Part shown: positions 31,755-41,174 of the stretch, one piece after another
Layout of the letters: each line of letters begins with the position of its first letter
Numbering within the stretch: the stretch's first letter is position 1
Notes under the pieces: generated by a model
What the model was told of the DNA's origin: nothing
Databases searched by the model: none
Seen by the model: the letters and a program-made list of their open reading frames with translations, nothing else
Assembly (NCBI GenBank): GCA_905221605.1
Contig: CAJNDS010002524.1
Coordinates: 559,134-623,133, forward strand
From: Symbiodinium natans
Taxonomy: Eukaryota > Sar > Dinophyceae > Suessiales > Symbiodiniaceae
Reading direction: 5' to 3'
DNA length: 64,000 nt
Made by a program: the position numbers and the translations under genes

Positions 31755-31867
31755 GTTAGTAGGGAATGAGGTAATGAGGTACCCTGTATAATCCCTTAAA
31801 GGGTATATATATATATATATATATATAGGGGGGACGTGGGGTTCCTCATTCCCTCATTCCCTACTAA
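31755..31867. mobile_element. MITE family 4 with (TA)n centre
   Basis: TTAGTAGGGAATGAGGTAATGA at the left, CCTCATTCCCTCATTCCCTACTAA at the right, and a (TA)12 run in the middle. The ends match 14938-15019. Confidence 0.85.
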
Positions 31868-31879
31868 CCAAGAGTATGT

Positions 31880-32296
31880 CAACCACAGAGCTGAGGTATG
31901 TGGAGTTTGACACTTCACAGATCGTAGCCTCCCCAGGGATCAGGAGGGTGGGATTGGAGGTTTAGGGCAGTGCTTCCTGTGTTCAAGTACGACTTCGGAT
32001 TGCAGGTAACAGGACGCGAATTCCCGGGTCAGGACATTGTTGCATTTGGTGCTCAGATCCGCCGCCTCAGTACCCACTTTTGCCGTCCTTCCACTTCTCC
32101 CTGCCCCTCCCCCCCCCACTCCCTTAGTACGTTCCTGGACCTCTTGGCAAACCTTCGGGACCAATTCTCCCAAAGCCCGAAGCAGCGTCATGACGCTGTC
32201 AGCATCTCACGCTTGCCCAGCAGATTCAAACAAAACTAATTCGATCACCGAGCACAAGAAGCGCAACCGTAAAGTGGCCGAGGTGGAGGTGTAAGA
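31880..32296 (+). CDS. Repeat-free coding-like island
   Basis: 31876-31948 (after ccacag) reads LRYVEFDTSQIVASPGIRR before a GT donor. 31970-32080 reads LPVFKYDFGLQVTGREFPGQ... with an in-frame GT donor after GLQ. 32200-32296 ends SITEHKKRNRKVAEVEV with a TAA. At least two exons of one gene are plausible, including a basic C-terminus. No family was recognised. A CT-rich tract (32085-32115) interrupts. Confidence 0.4.
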
Positions 32297-32394
32297 TCCT
32301 AGGTAGGCCCTTTGGGATCTTTATGTTTTTCCCCTATCCCCTAAACCCTAAACCCTAAACAAACCCTAAACCCTAAACCCTAAGAGGAACACAA

Positions 32395-32494
32395 TCAGGA
32401 ATATCTTTTCAAGCGCCATCCTAGGCTTCTTTAGCTTGAACTCGACCTATGCGATCTCCCAGTCGGCCCGAGCTCCCCTTTCTTGAGGTCCTCC
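32395..32494 (+). CDS. Exon-like island ending in stop
   Basis: Open frame NTIRNIFSSAILGFFSLNST... to a TGA near 32494. The segment starting GCCATCCT recurs at the start of open islands at 21402, 39352 and 56846. Confidence 0.3.
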
Positions 32495-32539
32495 CTGGAG
32501 GTGGTTTACGGTTTAGGGTTTAGGGTTTAGGGTTTAGGG

Positions 32540-32652
32540 CTACTTGGAGGTTCATGGGTACTTAGAAGTAGGGTTTCAAGTAGGGTAACTGGGGTTCACC
32601 CTATTTAGGGCACTCATGATCCTACCTATAAGTACCCATGGACCTTTAAGTT
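32540..32652. mobile_element. MITE family 1
   Basis: CTACTTGGAGGTTCATGGGTAC to GTACCCATGGACCTTTAAGT; well preserved ends. Confidence 0.85.
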
Positions 32653-32699
32653 GGCGTAGATATGCACCCAATACCAAAAAGGGAGAGCTTCTAAGTCCC

Positions 32700-33125
32700 A
32701 TTTCCCTGGGGAGATCCCAGTATCTACGGCAGCCTGACTGAGGTTTGGGAGAATCTTCCCGAGGTGCGACCTTTTTGCAGCCGACACCCTTCAACCCTAA
32801 CCCTACACCCTAAACCCCAAAACCCCCGACCCCCAGACCCTAAACCCAAACCCGGTCTAGAAGCTGGTACCTCGAGCGGACCTTTATTCCTTTTGTCGGG
32901 TTGGGCTGATAGTTCAAGCGTCCGGGGCTTTAACCTTCAGGTTTGGGGTTTCCCTAAACCTTCAACCCTAAACCCTAGACACCCTCTAAACCCTGAACCC
33001 TAAACCCAGACACCCTCTAAACCCTAAACCCTAAACCGTATACACCCTAAGCCCTACAGGTCTTTTGGGGTGAAGGGTTCGCTGCTTTGCTCACAAGCTG
33101 CCTTTCTCGGAAGGCCCCGCCCTGA
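32700..33125 (+). other. Exon-like islands separated by degraded repeats
   Basis: 32718-32785 (PSIYGSLTEVWENLPEVRPF), 32860-32950 (GTSSGPLFLLSGWADSSSV) and 33060-33124 (after cctacag; VFWGEGFAALLTSCLSRKA then a stop). No family was recognised. The region precedes the RCC1-like gene but cannot be joined to it. Confidence 0.3.
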
Positions 33126-33394
33126 AAACGCAAAGGGAAAGCGCCCAGGGTTAAGGGGTTTAGGGTTTAGGGTTTAGGGTGTATAGGGATCAGGGTTTCG
33201 GGAGCACTCCGAATCCTAGGTCGAAGATTTGGGGTTGAGCCTGAACGAAGCCCAGGAGCCTACACCCCGAAGCTCACGACCCAACCCGAATGAGCTCAAG
33301 TCAGCTACTCGCAGCCCAATATCTGCTCAGTTAAGCAGTGTAGTAGCGGCCCAGTCACTGCTTTCGTTTGCAGCCCCGCTGAGCTTTGGCTGCG

Positions 33395-34091
33395 ATGGCT
33401 CTGACTGGTTTTGTTCAGGCAGCGATTGCTGCGCAGAAGAGACAGGTGTCCCCCCCTGTCTCACACACCCGGGAGAGAGAACGGATTGCCCTCACAGAGA
33501 ATGGCCAGCTCTGGAGCGAGCGCGATGGCCCAGCAAACTGCACGTGTGGAGACACGAAGTTTGACCTGACGGGTCGTGGAAACCCGCTGGAGGCGCCTGA
33601 TGGCCACCTGTGGGGCCCTGCACCCTCGGTGGCTGCCGTTAGGTTTCAGGGGCTGACCGCTTCAAACGGTGCGGTGCTTGCATGGACAGAGAAGGAGCTG
33701 TATGGCTGGGGTTGCGGTCAGACTCTGAACCTGCGGGACAGAGAGGCCCTGTTTCTTCCGACAGTGCTCTGGAGACTGGATGAACTGGACGACGACAGCA
33801 TTATGCATGTGGAGTTCGTGGATCGTGCGACAATCATCATAACACAGCGCGGGCGTCTGTTCGCCTGGGGGTTTGGACATTGGGGTGCGTGCAGCGCTGA
33901 GTGCGTGTGCTGCGAGGACGCAGGTGCCGCTTCCAGTGGGTATTCGTCCAGTGTCGGTGGCACTGAGGGCCTACTCAGCCGACACCTGCGTCTTGGCTGA
34001 GGACGGCCGGTGCTTCGAGTTTGATGGCACGATCAAGGAGCGATGCAAATGGAAAGAGGTGGACATCAGATGCGCCCTGCCCTCCGGCTGA
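33395..34091 (+). CDS. RCC1-repeat (beta-propeller) protein, probably partial
   Basis: ATG in good context (gctgcgATGg). The product carries RCC1-type blades: RIALTENGQLWSE; then VLAWTEKELYGWGCGQTLNL followed by a long acidic loop; then RATIIITQRGRLFAWGFGHWG; and after a frame change ADTCVLAEDGRCFEFDG. RCC1 blades alternate a hydrophobic 'alt.dG.ly.WG.G' strand-turn pattern, as here. Full RCC1 domains have seven blades; only about three or four are seen, so it is short or divergent. The two frames join if 33887-33923 is a 37-nt GC-AG intron, giving 219 residues ending at TGA 34089-34091; a frameshift is the alternative. Unlike its neighbours, the gene has no telomere-like block inside. Such proteins act as exchange factors or in protein contacts; the partner is unknown. 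Confidence 0.6.
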
Positions 34092-34440
34092 ATTGAAGGT
34101 GAACTCTCGGGGCGGAGGAGCGTAGTAACATTGCAGATTGTGCCTGCCGCTGTGTAAGAGAGAAAAGGCTGCGTGAGTAGGGATGAGGAATGAGAAGATT
34201 TGGGGGTGGGAGGTTCCAGAGTTCCAGAAGTTGTGGTAAACCATGGTGAAGAAACCCTTCCCCATAATTAATGCTAACCCCCTTATAAGGGGTTTAACAG
34301 GCGAGGAGGGGATGTTATACCCCTACATATCCCTATATACCCTATACTATCTAATTCTTATGCAGCATGATGCCTTCAATACTTACAACCATATTCACAA
34401 TAATATTCTTCAGACAGAGAAGAACCTACTTTAATTTGAG
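34092..34440. other. Unique sequence downstream of the RCC1-like gene
   Basis: GC-rich for about 150 bp, then AT-richer (34260-34440) with TATACCC repeats. No telomere units and no clear gene. It may include the 3' untranslated region. Confidence 0.4.
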
Positions 34441-34665
34441 GTCCTAGGACCCTGCGTAGGCCGATGTAGGCCGTTATTCCTTTTTTTAAAGGTTTAGGTT
34501 CCATTGTATAAGCCCCTTTGAACCAAAAAGGGCACCCCTTGCTATTCCTAGGTTACTCTTGGGTCACCCTAAACCCGTAACCCTAAACCCTAAACCTTAA
34601 ACCTAAACCTTAAACCCTAACCCTAAACCCCACCCTATTCCTAGGTTACTCTTGGGCCTCGTTTC
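34441..34665. mobile_element. MITE family 2 plus a second 3' end
   Basis: A complete motif order at 34441-34567 is followed by CCCTAAA units and a repeated ATTCCTAGGTTACTCTTGGG at 34637-34657, as if a repeat block had been copied in together with the element's end. Confidence 0.65.
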
Positions 34666-34667
34666 TG

Positions 34668-34755
34668 TCCCTCTGGCGAGGCGATACTGAAGCCCTCGCA
34701 CGCGTACTACGACGAGTACCACGGCCAGGGGGGCTTCGTGCAGCCGCGGCCTTAA
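34668..34755 (+). CDS. Exon-like island ending in stop
   Basis: Open frame GEAILKPSHAYYDEYHGQGG, then FVQPRP and TAA. Tyrosine-rich with G/C-ending codons, plausibly a C-terminus. No family was recognised. Confidence 0.35.
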
Positions 34756-34834
34756 ATCAATCCCCTCCTCCAAGCTCAGGGTTTACTACACCCTAAACCC
34801 TGAACCATAAACCCTAAACCCTAAATCCCAAGCC

Positions 34835-35060
34835 CGAAGCATGGTGCTGTCTGGTTTGTAGCATGGAGGCTTCAGCATTTTGGCTTTGGATGTTGTTCTT
34901 GGGCTTTGGGGCCCATTTTGGGGTTTGTTCGGGTTTACTGGTGCCCAAAATATGGCGAGCCCGAATGTAACCCCAACATACGATGATCCTTATTCTGTTT
35001 TCGGGAACCCCCCATATATATGGTTCCGTGTCCCGTGTCGGTACCCCCCCCCCCCCATGG
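34835..35060. other. Unique stretch, strand unclear
   Basis: Open on both strands (minus: PYIWGVPENRIRIIVCWGYI; plus: MASPNVTPTYDDPYSVFGNP). It ends in a C14 run. It may be a fragment of a dispersed repeat; no assignment is made. Confidence 0.25.
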
Positions 35061-35150
35061 TATCCCCCCCTCACCCCCCCCTAAACCCTAAACCCTAGAC
35101 CCTAAACCCTCTAAACCCCTAAACCCTAAACCCTGAACCCTGAACCCTCA

Positions 35151-35203
35151 ACCCAAACCCCAACCACACCACCCCACAGGGGGCCCCAAACCAGGGGGCG
35201 TGG
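35151..35203 (+). repeat. Direct repeat flanking the 600-bp element, left copy
   Basis: ACCCAAACCCCAACCACACC, then ACCCCACAGGGGG, CCCAAACCA and GGGGCG. It recurs at 35947-36000 with few differences. Confidence 0.85.
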
Positions 35204-35250
35204 ACCCTAAACCCTAAACCCTAAACCCTAAACCCTAAACCCTAAACTTG
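35204..35250 (-). repeat. CCCTAAA block
   Basis: Six units directly abutting the left end of the 600-bp element. Confidence 0.9.
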
Positions 35251-35850
35251 GGTTCGGCCGGTCCACACTAACAGTCACCACCAGCAGACCCACAAATAAA
35301 AGCACCCGGTAAATGCCAAAAAAATGACTGAGATTCCTGCTATTCCTGGTGCTATTCCTGGTGCTATTTCTGGTGCATTTTTTTGTGCTATTTCTGGTGC
35401 TATTTTTTGTGCTATTGTTTGTGCTATTTCTGGTGCTATTTTTTGTGCTATTGTTTGTGCTATTTCTGGTGCTATTTCTGGTGCTGCTGCTGGTGCTATG
35501 TGACTAACAATCACCATCAGCAGACCCACAAAAAACAGCACCCGGTAAATGCTAAGCTGCTAAAATTGACTGGGATTCCTGGTGCTATTTCTGGTGCTAT
35601 TGTTTGTGCTATTTCTGGTGCTATTTTTTGTGCTATTCCTGGCGCTGTTTCTGGTGCTATTTTTTGTGCTATTGTTTGTGCTATTTCTGGTGCTATTTCT
35701 GCTGCTATGTGACTAACAGTCACCACCAGCAGACCCACAAAAAGAAGCACCCGGTAAATGCTAAAATTGACTGGGATTCCTGGTGCTATTTTTGCCTGTG
35801 TGTTATAAGGCCACGGCGTTATTTGACTGTTCGTGTGGACCGGCCGAACC
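35251..35850. mobile_element. 600-bp terminal-inverted-repeat element with internal minisatellite
   Basis: GGTTCGGCCGGTCCACAC (35251-35268) is exactly repeated inverted at 35833-35850, and the match continues inward to 27 bp with one mismatch. Inside, GTGCTATTTCTG-type 12-bp units form two arrays (35330-35500, 35575-35710). A 50-bp segment, beginning TAACAGTCACCACCAGCAGA, recurs three times (35269, 35504, 35714). No transposase frame; open frames such as CYFWCYFLCYC are repeat translation. Likely a non-autonomous DNA transposon, sitting between CCCTAAA blocks and flanked by 50-bp direct repeats. Confidence 0.9.
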
Positions 35851-35946
35851 CTAAACCCCAAAACCCTAAACCCTAAACCCTAAACCCTAAACCCTAAACC
35901 CTAAACCCTAAACCCTAAACCCTAAACCCTAAACCCTAAACCCTAA
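35851..35946 (-). repeat. CCCTAAA array
   Basis: About thirteen units abutting the right end of the 600-bp element. Confidence 0.95.
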
Positions 35947-36000
35947 ACCCAAACCCCAACCGCACCACCCCACAGGGGGGCCCAAACCACAGAGGGGCGG
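35947..36000 (+). repeat. Direct repeat flanking the 600-bp element, right copy
   Basis: Counterpart of 35151-35203. Confidence 0.85.
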
Positions 36001-36009
36001 GGCGGGGAA

Positions 36010-36142
36010 AGACTTTGGGGGGGCCATGGGGGGGGGGGGGGGGGGCAGGGGGGGGGGGGGCATGGGGGGGGGGGGGGGGGCAGCGACGCTGCACCATATA
36101 TCTGTTTGCGGCAACCCCAATATTAAAAAAAAAAAAAAAAGG
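36010..36142. repeat. Poly-G tracts and A16
   Basis: Three G runs of 10-18 bases (36029-36046, 36049-36060, 36065-36080) and an A16 run at 36125-36140. Poly-Gly and poly-Pro frames are artefacts. Confidence 0.85.
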
Positions 36143-36318
36143 GGTTTAGGCCAGTTTGGAGCCCTACAACCTAAACACTATAAAGTAGGGGCTATAGGGC
36201 TTCCAAGAGCCTACCGAACCAGAATACGAGGCCAGTCCTTCCAGAGGGTTCTTAGGGGAGGGAGGTTAACTGCCGGAAAGTTCATGCATGCGATGACCTC
36301 CCAGAAAACCCTAAACAC
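36143..36318 (+). CDS. Coding-like island, basic product
   Basis: About 55 open codons including LPRAYRTRIRGQSFQRVLRG and GRLTAGKFMHAM, strongly basic. It begins straight after the A16 tract and ends in CCCTAAA-type sequence. No family was recognised. Confidence 0.35.
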
Positions 36319-36389
36319 ACCTACCCATCGACCCTAAACCTTAAAGCTTGAACCCAAAGCCCTGAACCCTAAACCCTAAACCCTACTTT

Positions 36390-36480
36390 CTTTGAGCTCC
36401 CCAACGAGGCTCTACATGCAGAAGCGCTCCGTTCAGCACAAGCGCAACCCGCTGCGCGGACAATGTGACAATGTTAAGGT
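36390..36480 (+). CDS. Exon-like island ending in stop
   Basis: FFELPNEALHAEALRSAQAQ, then PAARTM and TGA. A second + frame is also open. Confidence 0.25.
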
Positions 36481-36689
36481 TTAGGAATTTAGGGCAACAC
36501 AAAGGTTTAAGGGGTACGGTTTAGGGCAATGTTAAGGTTCAGGGTTTAGGGTTTAGGGTTTAGGGTTTATTGCTTAGAGAGGGTTTGGGGTGTAGGGTTT
36601 GGAAACCCGCATTTCCCATGGGCTAGGTTTTCATTGGGGAACCTAAACCCTGAACCCTATACCCTAAACCCTTAGCCGTAAGCCCTAAA

Positions 36690-37240
36690 CCCTTTCTAGA
36701 CAAAGTTGGACTTGGAGCTTCCACCAAAGGCTTCGGAGGATGGTCCTTGTTCCTTAAGCACCATTAGGGTTTAGGGTTTAGGGTTTAGGGAATGAAGCCT
36801 AAACTTGGGGTCAGATACCCTACTTGGAGGTTCATGGGTGCTTATGACCCTAGTACAACCTTACTTGTAGCCTACTGGGGGACTTAGGGGGCTTATAAAT
36901 GCAGTTCTTATGGGGGTTATAAGTCCAACATGGGCTAATTTTCCCTATGACCCCTAAATAATGCCCTGTAGAGCGTTGATTATGGGGATTACAGGGCCGA
37001 ATAGCCCATCCTGGTACTATAATACCATTTTAAGGTAGTGTGAACCATACACCATTTTAGGGTTCATTTGGTCCCCGAGGTTTGGTTAGGATTCAGGCTT
37101 TAAGGCCCATAGCAGGGTGCTTTCTCGACTAGCACTGGTGTTCTCTAAGAGCTCGACATTTGGGGCTTGACATGGTGGCCGTTTATTCTGGGACCTTGAA
37201 TTTGTAGGGTTGTCTAGGGTTTAGGGTTTACGGGCGCATC
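36690..37240. other. Exon-like islands and a MITE family 1 copy
   Basis: 36690-36766 reads LDKVGLGASTKGFGGWSLFL and a stop. 36819-36928 is a family 1 element with a good left end (CTACTTGGAGGTTCATGGGTG) and an eroded right end. 36990-37070 holds ATACCATTTTAGGG palindromic sequence. 37170-37212 is open as DMVAVYSGTLNL. Confidence 0.4.
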
Positions 37241-37324
37241 GTGCGACGTTTGGTGTTTACGGTTTAGGGCTGCCCCTTGTTGGCTCATGTGGCAAGTGAA
37301 GTTAAACCCCTATAAACCCCGACC

Positions 37325-37785
37325 CCTAAAGCGGTTGGAACCCTGAGCACCAGCAGACTCGAGTACGACATGGTCTTAAACATCACAAAACTTGAGTTCT
37401 AGTCCTGAACCCGAACCCTTTTGGGAGTTGTTAAAAACTAGTGACTAGAGTCCCCTTGTTGCTCCTTTGAACAGAAGGCTTCCTTATGAACGGACACCAA
37501 AAGCGACCCCAGTCAAGACAACATTTGATTTTTCCCAACCCTTGCTCAACCCTAAACCCCAAAACCCAAATCCACGCACTCTAAACCCTATAAACCCCCT
37601 TCACATCCTAAACACCCTTCCTAGCCCTGCAAACCCTAAACGCCCTCAAAACCCTAATTTTAAGGTTTAGGGTTTAGGGTTCCTCTGAAAGCCACAAAGG
37701 CCCACCGGCGGAGTCCGCCACAACCGGGAAGGTGGCTATGCCGACTACCAGGCGCGGCCGGTTGACGGTGTAGCTTAGGGGCTGG
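37325..37785 (+). other. Exon-like islands
   Basis: 37330-37402 (VGTLSTSRLEYDMVLNITKL, stop), 37471-37550 (after gaacag; RLPYERTPKATPVKTTFDFS) and 37690-37773 (KGPPAESATTGKVAMPTTRR, stop). Each is unique and G/C-ending. No family was recognised. Confidence 0.3.
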
Positions 37786-37874
37786 GTAGTTGACCTTTAA
37801 CCTTTTTGGATACTTTCAGTCCTGTTACAAATAAAAGGTTAACCTTTTTTGGGCTAGGGTTTTCAGCCCCTAAG
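37774..37874. mobile_element. MITE family 6, best copy
   Basis: CTTAGGGGCTG and CAGCCCCTAAG bound 101 bp. Inner arms ACCTTTAACCTTTTTGG and GGTTAACCTTTTTTGGG are arranged so that two blocks repeat directly. Confidence 0.85.
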
Positions 37875-37964
37875 GTAGGGGGAGGGGTTAGGATGCGGTA
37901 ATTACTACAACTGTAGGTAAATAGAGGCCCAGGTATAAATAAAGGTTTCACGGTTAAGGGTTGC

Positions 37965-38162
37965 GGGGTTGGGCTGCGGATCTCTCAGGGTGGTTCACGC
38001 GGCGTGTAGCTTGATTTGTCCTACGTAGCTGGGGTTGGGCTGCGGATCTCTCAGGGTGGTTCACGCGGTGTGTAGCTTGGTTTGTCCTGCGTAGCTGGGG
38101 TTGGGCTGCGAATCTCTCAGGGTGGTTCAGGCGGTGTGTAGCTTGATTCGTCCTGCGTAGCT
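37965..38162 (+). repeat. 66-bp tandem repeat, three copies
   Basis: GGGGTTGGGCTGCGGATCTC starts at 37965, 38031 and 38097. The copies differ at a handful of bases (CGGCG/CGGTG, TACG/TGCG). It is a multiple of three in length, but no convincing frame runs through it. Confidence 0.95.
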
Positions 38163-38362
38163 GGGGTTTGTGTTTCTTTGGTGCGTATTGGCTGAAACTC
38201 TTTAAATTCTGAAACCCTGAACCCCTTTCATCCCTTCAGCCGGTTCTTCGACAGCCCTGTAGCCGCAGCCCTTATATACTTTCTAACCCTACACCCTAAA
38301 CCCTAAACCTCAACATCTGGTGGCGCCCGCAACTCAGGGGTTAGGGTTCGGAATTTACAGCT

Positions 38363-38461
38363 TCGGGCTTCGGGTGAAACCGTGGAAGCTCAGCGCTGTT
38401 TTTTGACCAGGGCGAGGCTATCAGAAATCCTCTTCCCAGCCCTAAACGCCATGTACCGGGT
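38363..38461 (+). CDS. Exon-like island ending in stop
   Basis: After atttacag, LRASGETVEAQRCFLTRARL then SEILFPALNAMYRV and TAG. Amphipathic, mixed composition, among the more convincing unassigned islands. No family was recognised. Confidence 0.35.
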
Positions 38462-38696
38462 TTAGGGTTTACAGGGTGTATTTTGGTCTTTGTAGAGTGT
38501 TCATAGGGTTTATAGGGCTTATCGGGTTTATAGGGGTTTAGGGTTTACAAGGTTTATAGGGTTTATGGGGGTTTACAGGGGGTTTGGGTTTAAGGTTTAG
38601 GGTTTAGAGTTTAGGGTTTAAGGTGTAGGGTTTAGGGTTTAGGGTCTAGGGTTTAGGGTTTAGCCTAAGAACCTGAGGCTTTCTAATCTACACAGC

Positions 38697-39035
38697 CACT
38701 GTGTTTCTTATCGTCCCCGTATCCGAAACACACAGCAACAATCCAGCCAAGATATTTACGGTCCAGCGTCTCGGCCTGAGAATCATTAGGCCCTCTACAC
38801 CCTGCACCCCGCACGCTACACCCTACACCCGAAACCCTAAACCCTAAACCCTAAACCCCAACTGCAAGCATGCCCATTCGAGACCTCAGACACGAAATCG
38901 CCACCATCCCCTTCAAACTAAAAAAGCCCTCAGCCGCGGTGAGGTGGGCATGTGCTACATCTCCCCGAGCCAGCTCACCGTGGCAGCTCGGGGGGTGGGG
39001 ACCCCCAGTTAGGATCTGCTGCTCTGCGGGAACCC
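38697..39035 (+). other. Exon-like islands
   Basis: 38697-38800 (after ctacacag) reads TVFLIVPVSETHSNNPAKIF.... 38870-39024 has two open frames, one (after cctcag) reading RGEVGMCYISPSQLTVAARG and then a stop. CCCTAAA units separate them. Confidence 0.35.
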
Positions 39036-39141
39036 TAAACCCTAAACCGTAAACCCCAAACCCTAAACCCTAAACCCTAAACCCTAAACCCTAAACCCTA
39101 AACCCTAAACCCTAAACCCTAAACCCTAAACCCTAAACCCC
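39024..39141 (-). repeat. CCCTAAA array
   Basis: About fifteen units, perfect after the first two. Confidence 0.95.
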
Positions 39142-39269
39142 AACTTCCGGAGACCTGAGCTGATCATCTGTTCCCCCTCCACGTAGTGGAGATTGAAGGT
39201 TGAAGATCCCCAAATACCTTTTTTAGGTATTTAGTTAGGGTTTCGGGTTTAGGGTTTAGGGTTTAGGGT

Positions 39270-39480
39270 TTCTTGGGACATGGTAATATTTTCCCTTTAA
39301 AGGGTTTAAGAGGACCATATTTAGGGATATTTTATTCTGAAATTCTTTAAGGGCCATCCTCGTTTTCTTGGAACTTTCAATCTTTAATGATCAAGCCGAT
39401 CAGGATTTGATCTCAGCTGATCGGATCTGATCTCTCTCGTCCCCCAAAGTTATATTTGATGAATTCCGCACGCAGGGGAC
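39270..39480. other. Degraded GGTCC-type element and GATC-rich island
   Basis: 39270-39345 resembles the TTTAAAGGGTTT group. 39352-39430 is open as AILVFLELSIFNDQADQDLI to a TGA and contains five GATC sites. Confidence 0.3.
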
Positions 39481-39699
39481 CCCTCTAAACACTAAGCCCT
39501 TTGAACTCCATACCCGAAAGCCATACATGCTAAACCCCTACAACCCGCCACTAAATACACCCAAACCCCCTGAACCGCTGAGCTCCTAAACCCTAAACCT
39601 CTAACCCGCTACAACCCTAAACCCTACCAAACCCCGAACCACAAAACCCTAAACTCTAAACCCCTGAACCCCAAAGCCCCTGAACCCGGACGCCTCCCA

Positions 39700-39751
39700 G
39701 GCCCGCACCGTCGCGCTCGCCGAACCCCGCGGACGCCGCTGGAAGAAGTGA
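39700..39751 (+). CDS. Exon-like island ending in stop
   Basis: After cctcccag, ARTVALAEPRGRRWKK and TGA. Short, basic C-terminus-like; no family was recognised. Confidence 0.25.
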
Positions 39752-39983
39752 GGGCAAAGCCGGCCTTAGGGTGTAAGGCTTTAGCCATTTCAAGCTTTAT
39801 TTCAGGGCTTCAGGGTTTCTATAATTAAATTAGTTGTTGGTGTTTCAGCGTTTTGGGGGTTTCGTAGGGTTCTTATGGATTTCGAGGTCGGGTTTTAGGA
39901 GTTCTGGGTTCAGGGCGTGAGGGTTCAGCGTCCCACCCGTATCATGAAGCCTCCACATTCTGAGTTGAAGGAGTCCCATAAAC

Positions 39984-40300
39984 CCTTATAATCTTATATG
40001 CCCTAAACCCTTATAATCTTATAAACGCTTATAATCTTATAAGCCCTACACCCTAGGGTTAAGGGGTCAGCCCGTTCAGGCTTTGTCTCGTCCCCGTGGT
40101 GCGTGTCAGGAGCCCGCGCCGAGCGCGCGGGCGCGAGCGCGCGGGAGCAAAACGCGGCCTTCAGGGTTGAGCCCAAACCCCACTTCTGCATTGCTGGGTC
40201 CTTGTTGGCTTTAAGTTTTCCTTTTCTTGTTAGGATAACCCAATAATTGGGACTAAGCATGATCATTTTTGATAGAACCAATTCCAAAGAAGTTCAGAAG
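39984..40300. other. TTATAATCTTATA triple repeat and GC-rich island
   Basis: CCCTTATAATCTTATA occurs three times in 39978-40042. 40060-40230 is GC-rich with a GCGCGGGCGCGAGCGCGCGGG palindromic core (40119-40142), open on both strands; a minus frame of 94 codons covers it. Not assigned. Confidence 0.35.
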
Positions 40301-40324
40301 GTTATGAAATATAGGCTTATAATT

Positions 40325-40452
40325 CCTTCCCCCAAATATCCACCCCCCCCCCCCCCACCCGAAATATTAAATACTCCCAAGTATAGTTGACATTACAGTA
40401 TATGGGGGGGGGGGGGGGGGGGGAAGGGTATTTCAATATGAGGGGGAAAGGG
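40325..40452. repeat. C-run / G-run foldback
   Basis: A C16-type tract (40343-40358) and a G19-type tract (40405-40423) face each other across 46 bp, with flanking TTCCCCCAAATAT and ATATGAGGGGGAA also inverted. A long hairpin is possible. Confidence 0.7.
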
Positions 40453-40454
40453 GG

Positions 40455-40577
40455 CTACTTAGGTTCATGATAAGATATAGGTAGGACAGGTCGAGTCACG
40501 CCTGCAGCTACATAGAACCTCATTTGTTTGGCACTGAGCCCTAAACCCTACTTAGAACTGCCCATGAACCTGCAAGT
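40455..40577. mobile_element. MITE family 1, diverged, with family 3 end nearby
   Basis: GCTACTTAGGTTCATGATAAG to CTGCCCATGAACCTGCAAGTA. Downstream, 40928-40952 is a solitary family 3 right end (CTAGTATAAGGGGGAGCATCCC). Confidence 0.65.
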
Positions 40578-41174
40578 AAAGATAGGCTGCGGAGATAAGG
40601 TTCGGAAGAGTTTAGGGTTCAGCGTTTTAGGGTTTAGAGATAGGAGGGGTTTGGGTTAAGGGTTCAGGGTGAAGTGTTCAGGGTTTCGGGATAGGTTTGT
40701 GGTAGTAGCGCTGTGGCCCCAAGGCCTTAAGTCTCTAAGGGTCTCTCATGTTGCATAATTCAGTTTGTGGCACCTAAAGCCCAAGCCGTGTGACGACTTC
40801 GGGTCTTGGCCGAAGGGCAGATGTTAGGGGCTGGCGTTGTGATATTTGGGTGCGTAGGCTGTTTTGCCCTAACCCTAAGCACTCCCCAAACCCTAAACCC
40901 TATAAACCCTACACCCCATTAAAAGCTGCTAGTATAAGGGGGAGCATCCCAAGATCAGAACCCTTTGGGCCTCCGAAGGCCTCAGGCGGACATGTGCTTT
41001 ATTGGGTGCATTTGGGGGCTCCTTACTTGTAGCCTTTTTGGGTTTAGGGTTCAGGGTTTAGGGTTGCCCATTTGGTCAGTCTTTCAAACAGGAACTGACA
41101 TGTTGCAATTCAGGGTCCAGGTATGGCAGCATGAGCGGCTTGAGTTCCAGCCAGCATGTGCTGTAGCCCTTGCT

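Noticed and set aside
35275-35861. ORFs CYFWCYFLCYC / IAPEIAQTIAQ as repeat proteins
   Set aside because: They are both strands of a 12-bp minisatellite inside a TIR element and end at element boundaries.
36002-36100. Gly/Pro-rich proteins over poly-G tracts
   Set aside because: Homopolymer runs give these frames; their lengths are also prone to sequencing error.
37965-38162. CRISPR-like array (also considered at 44412-44705)
   Set aside because: Units abut directly with no unique spacers; the setting is eukaryotic.
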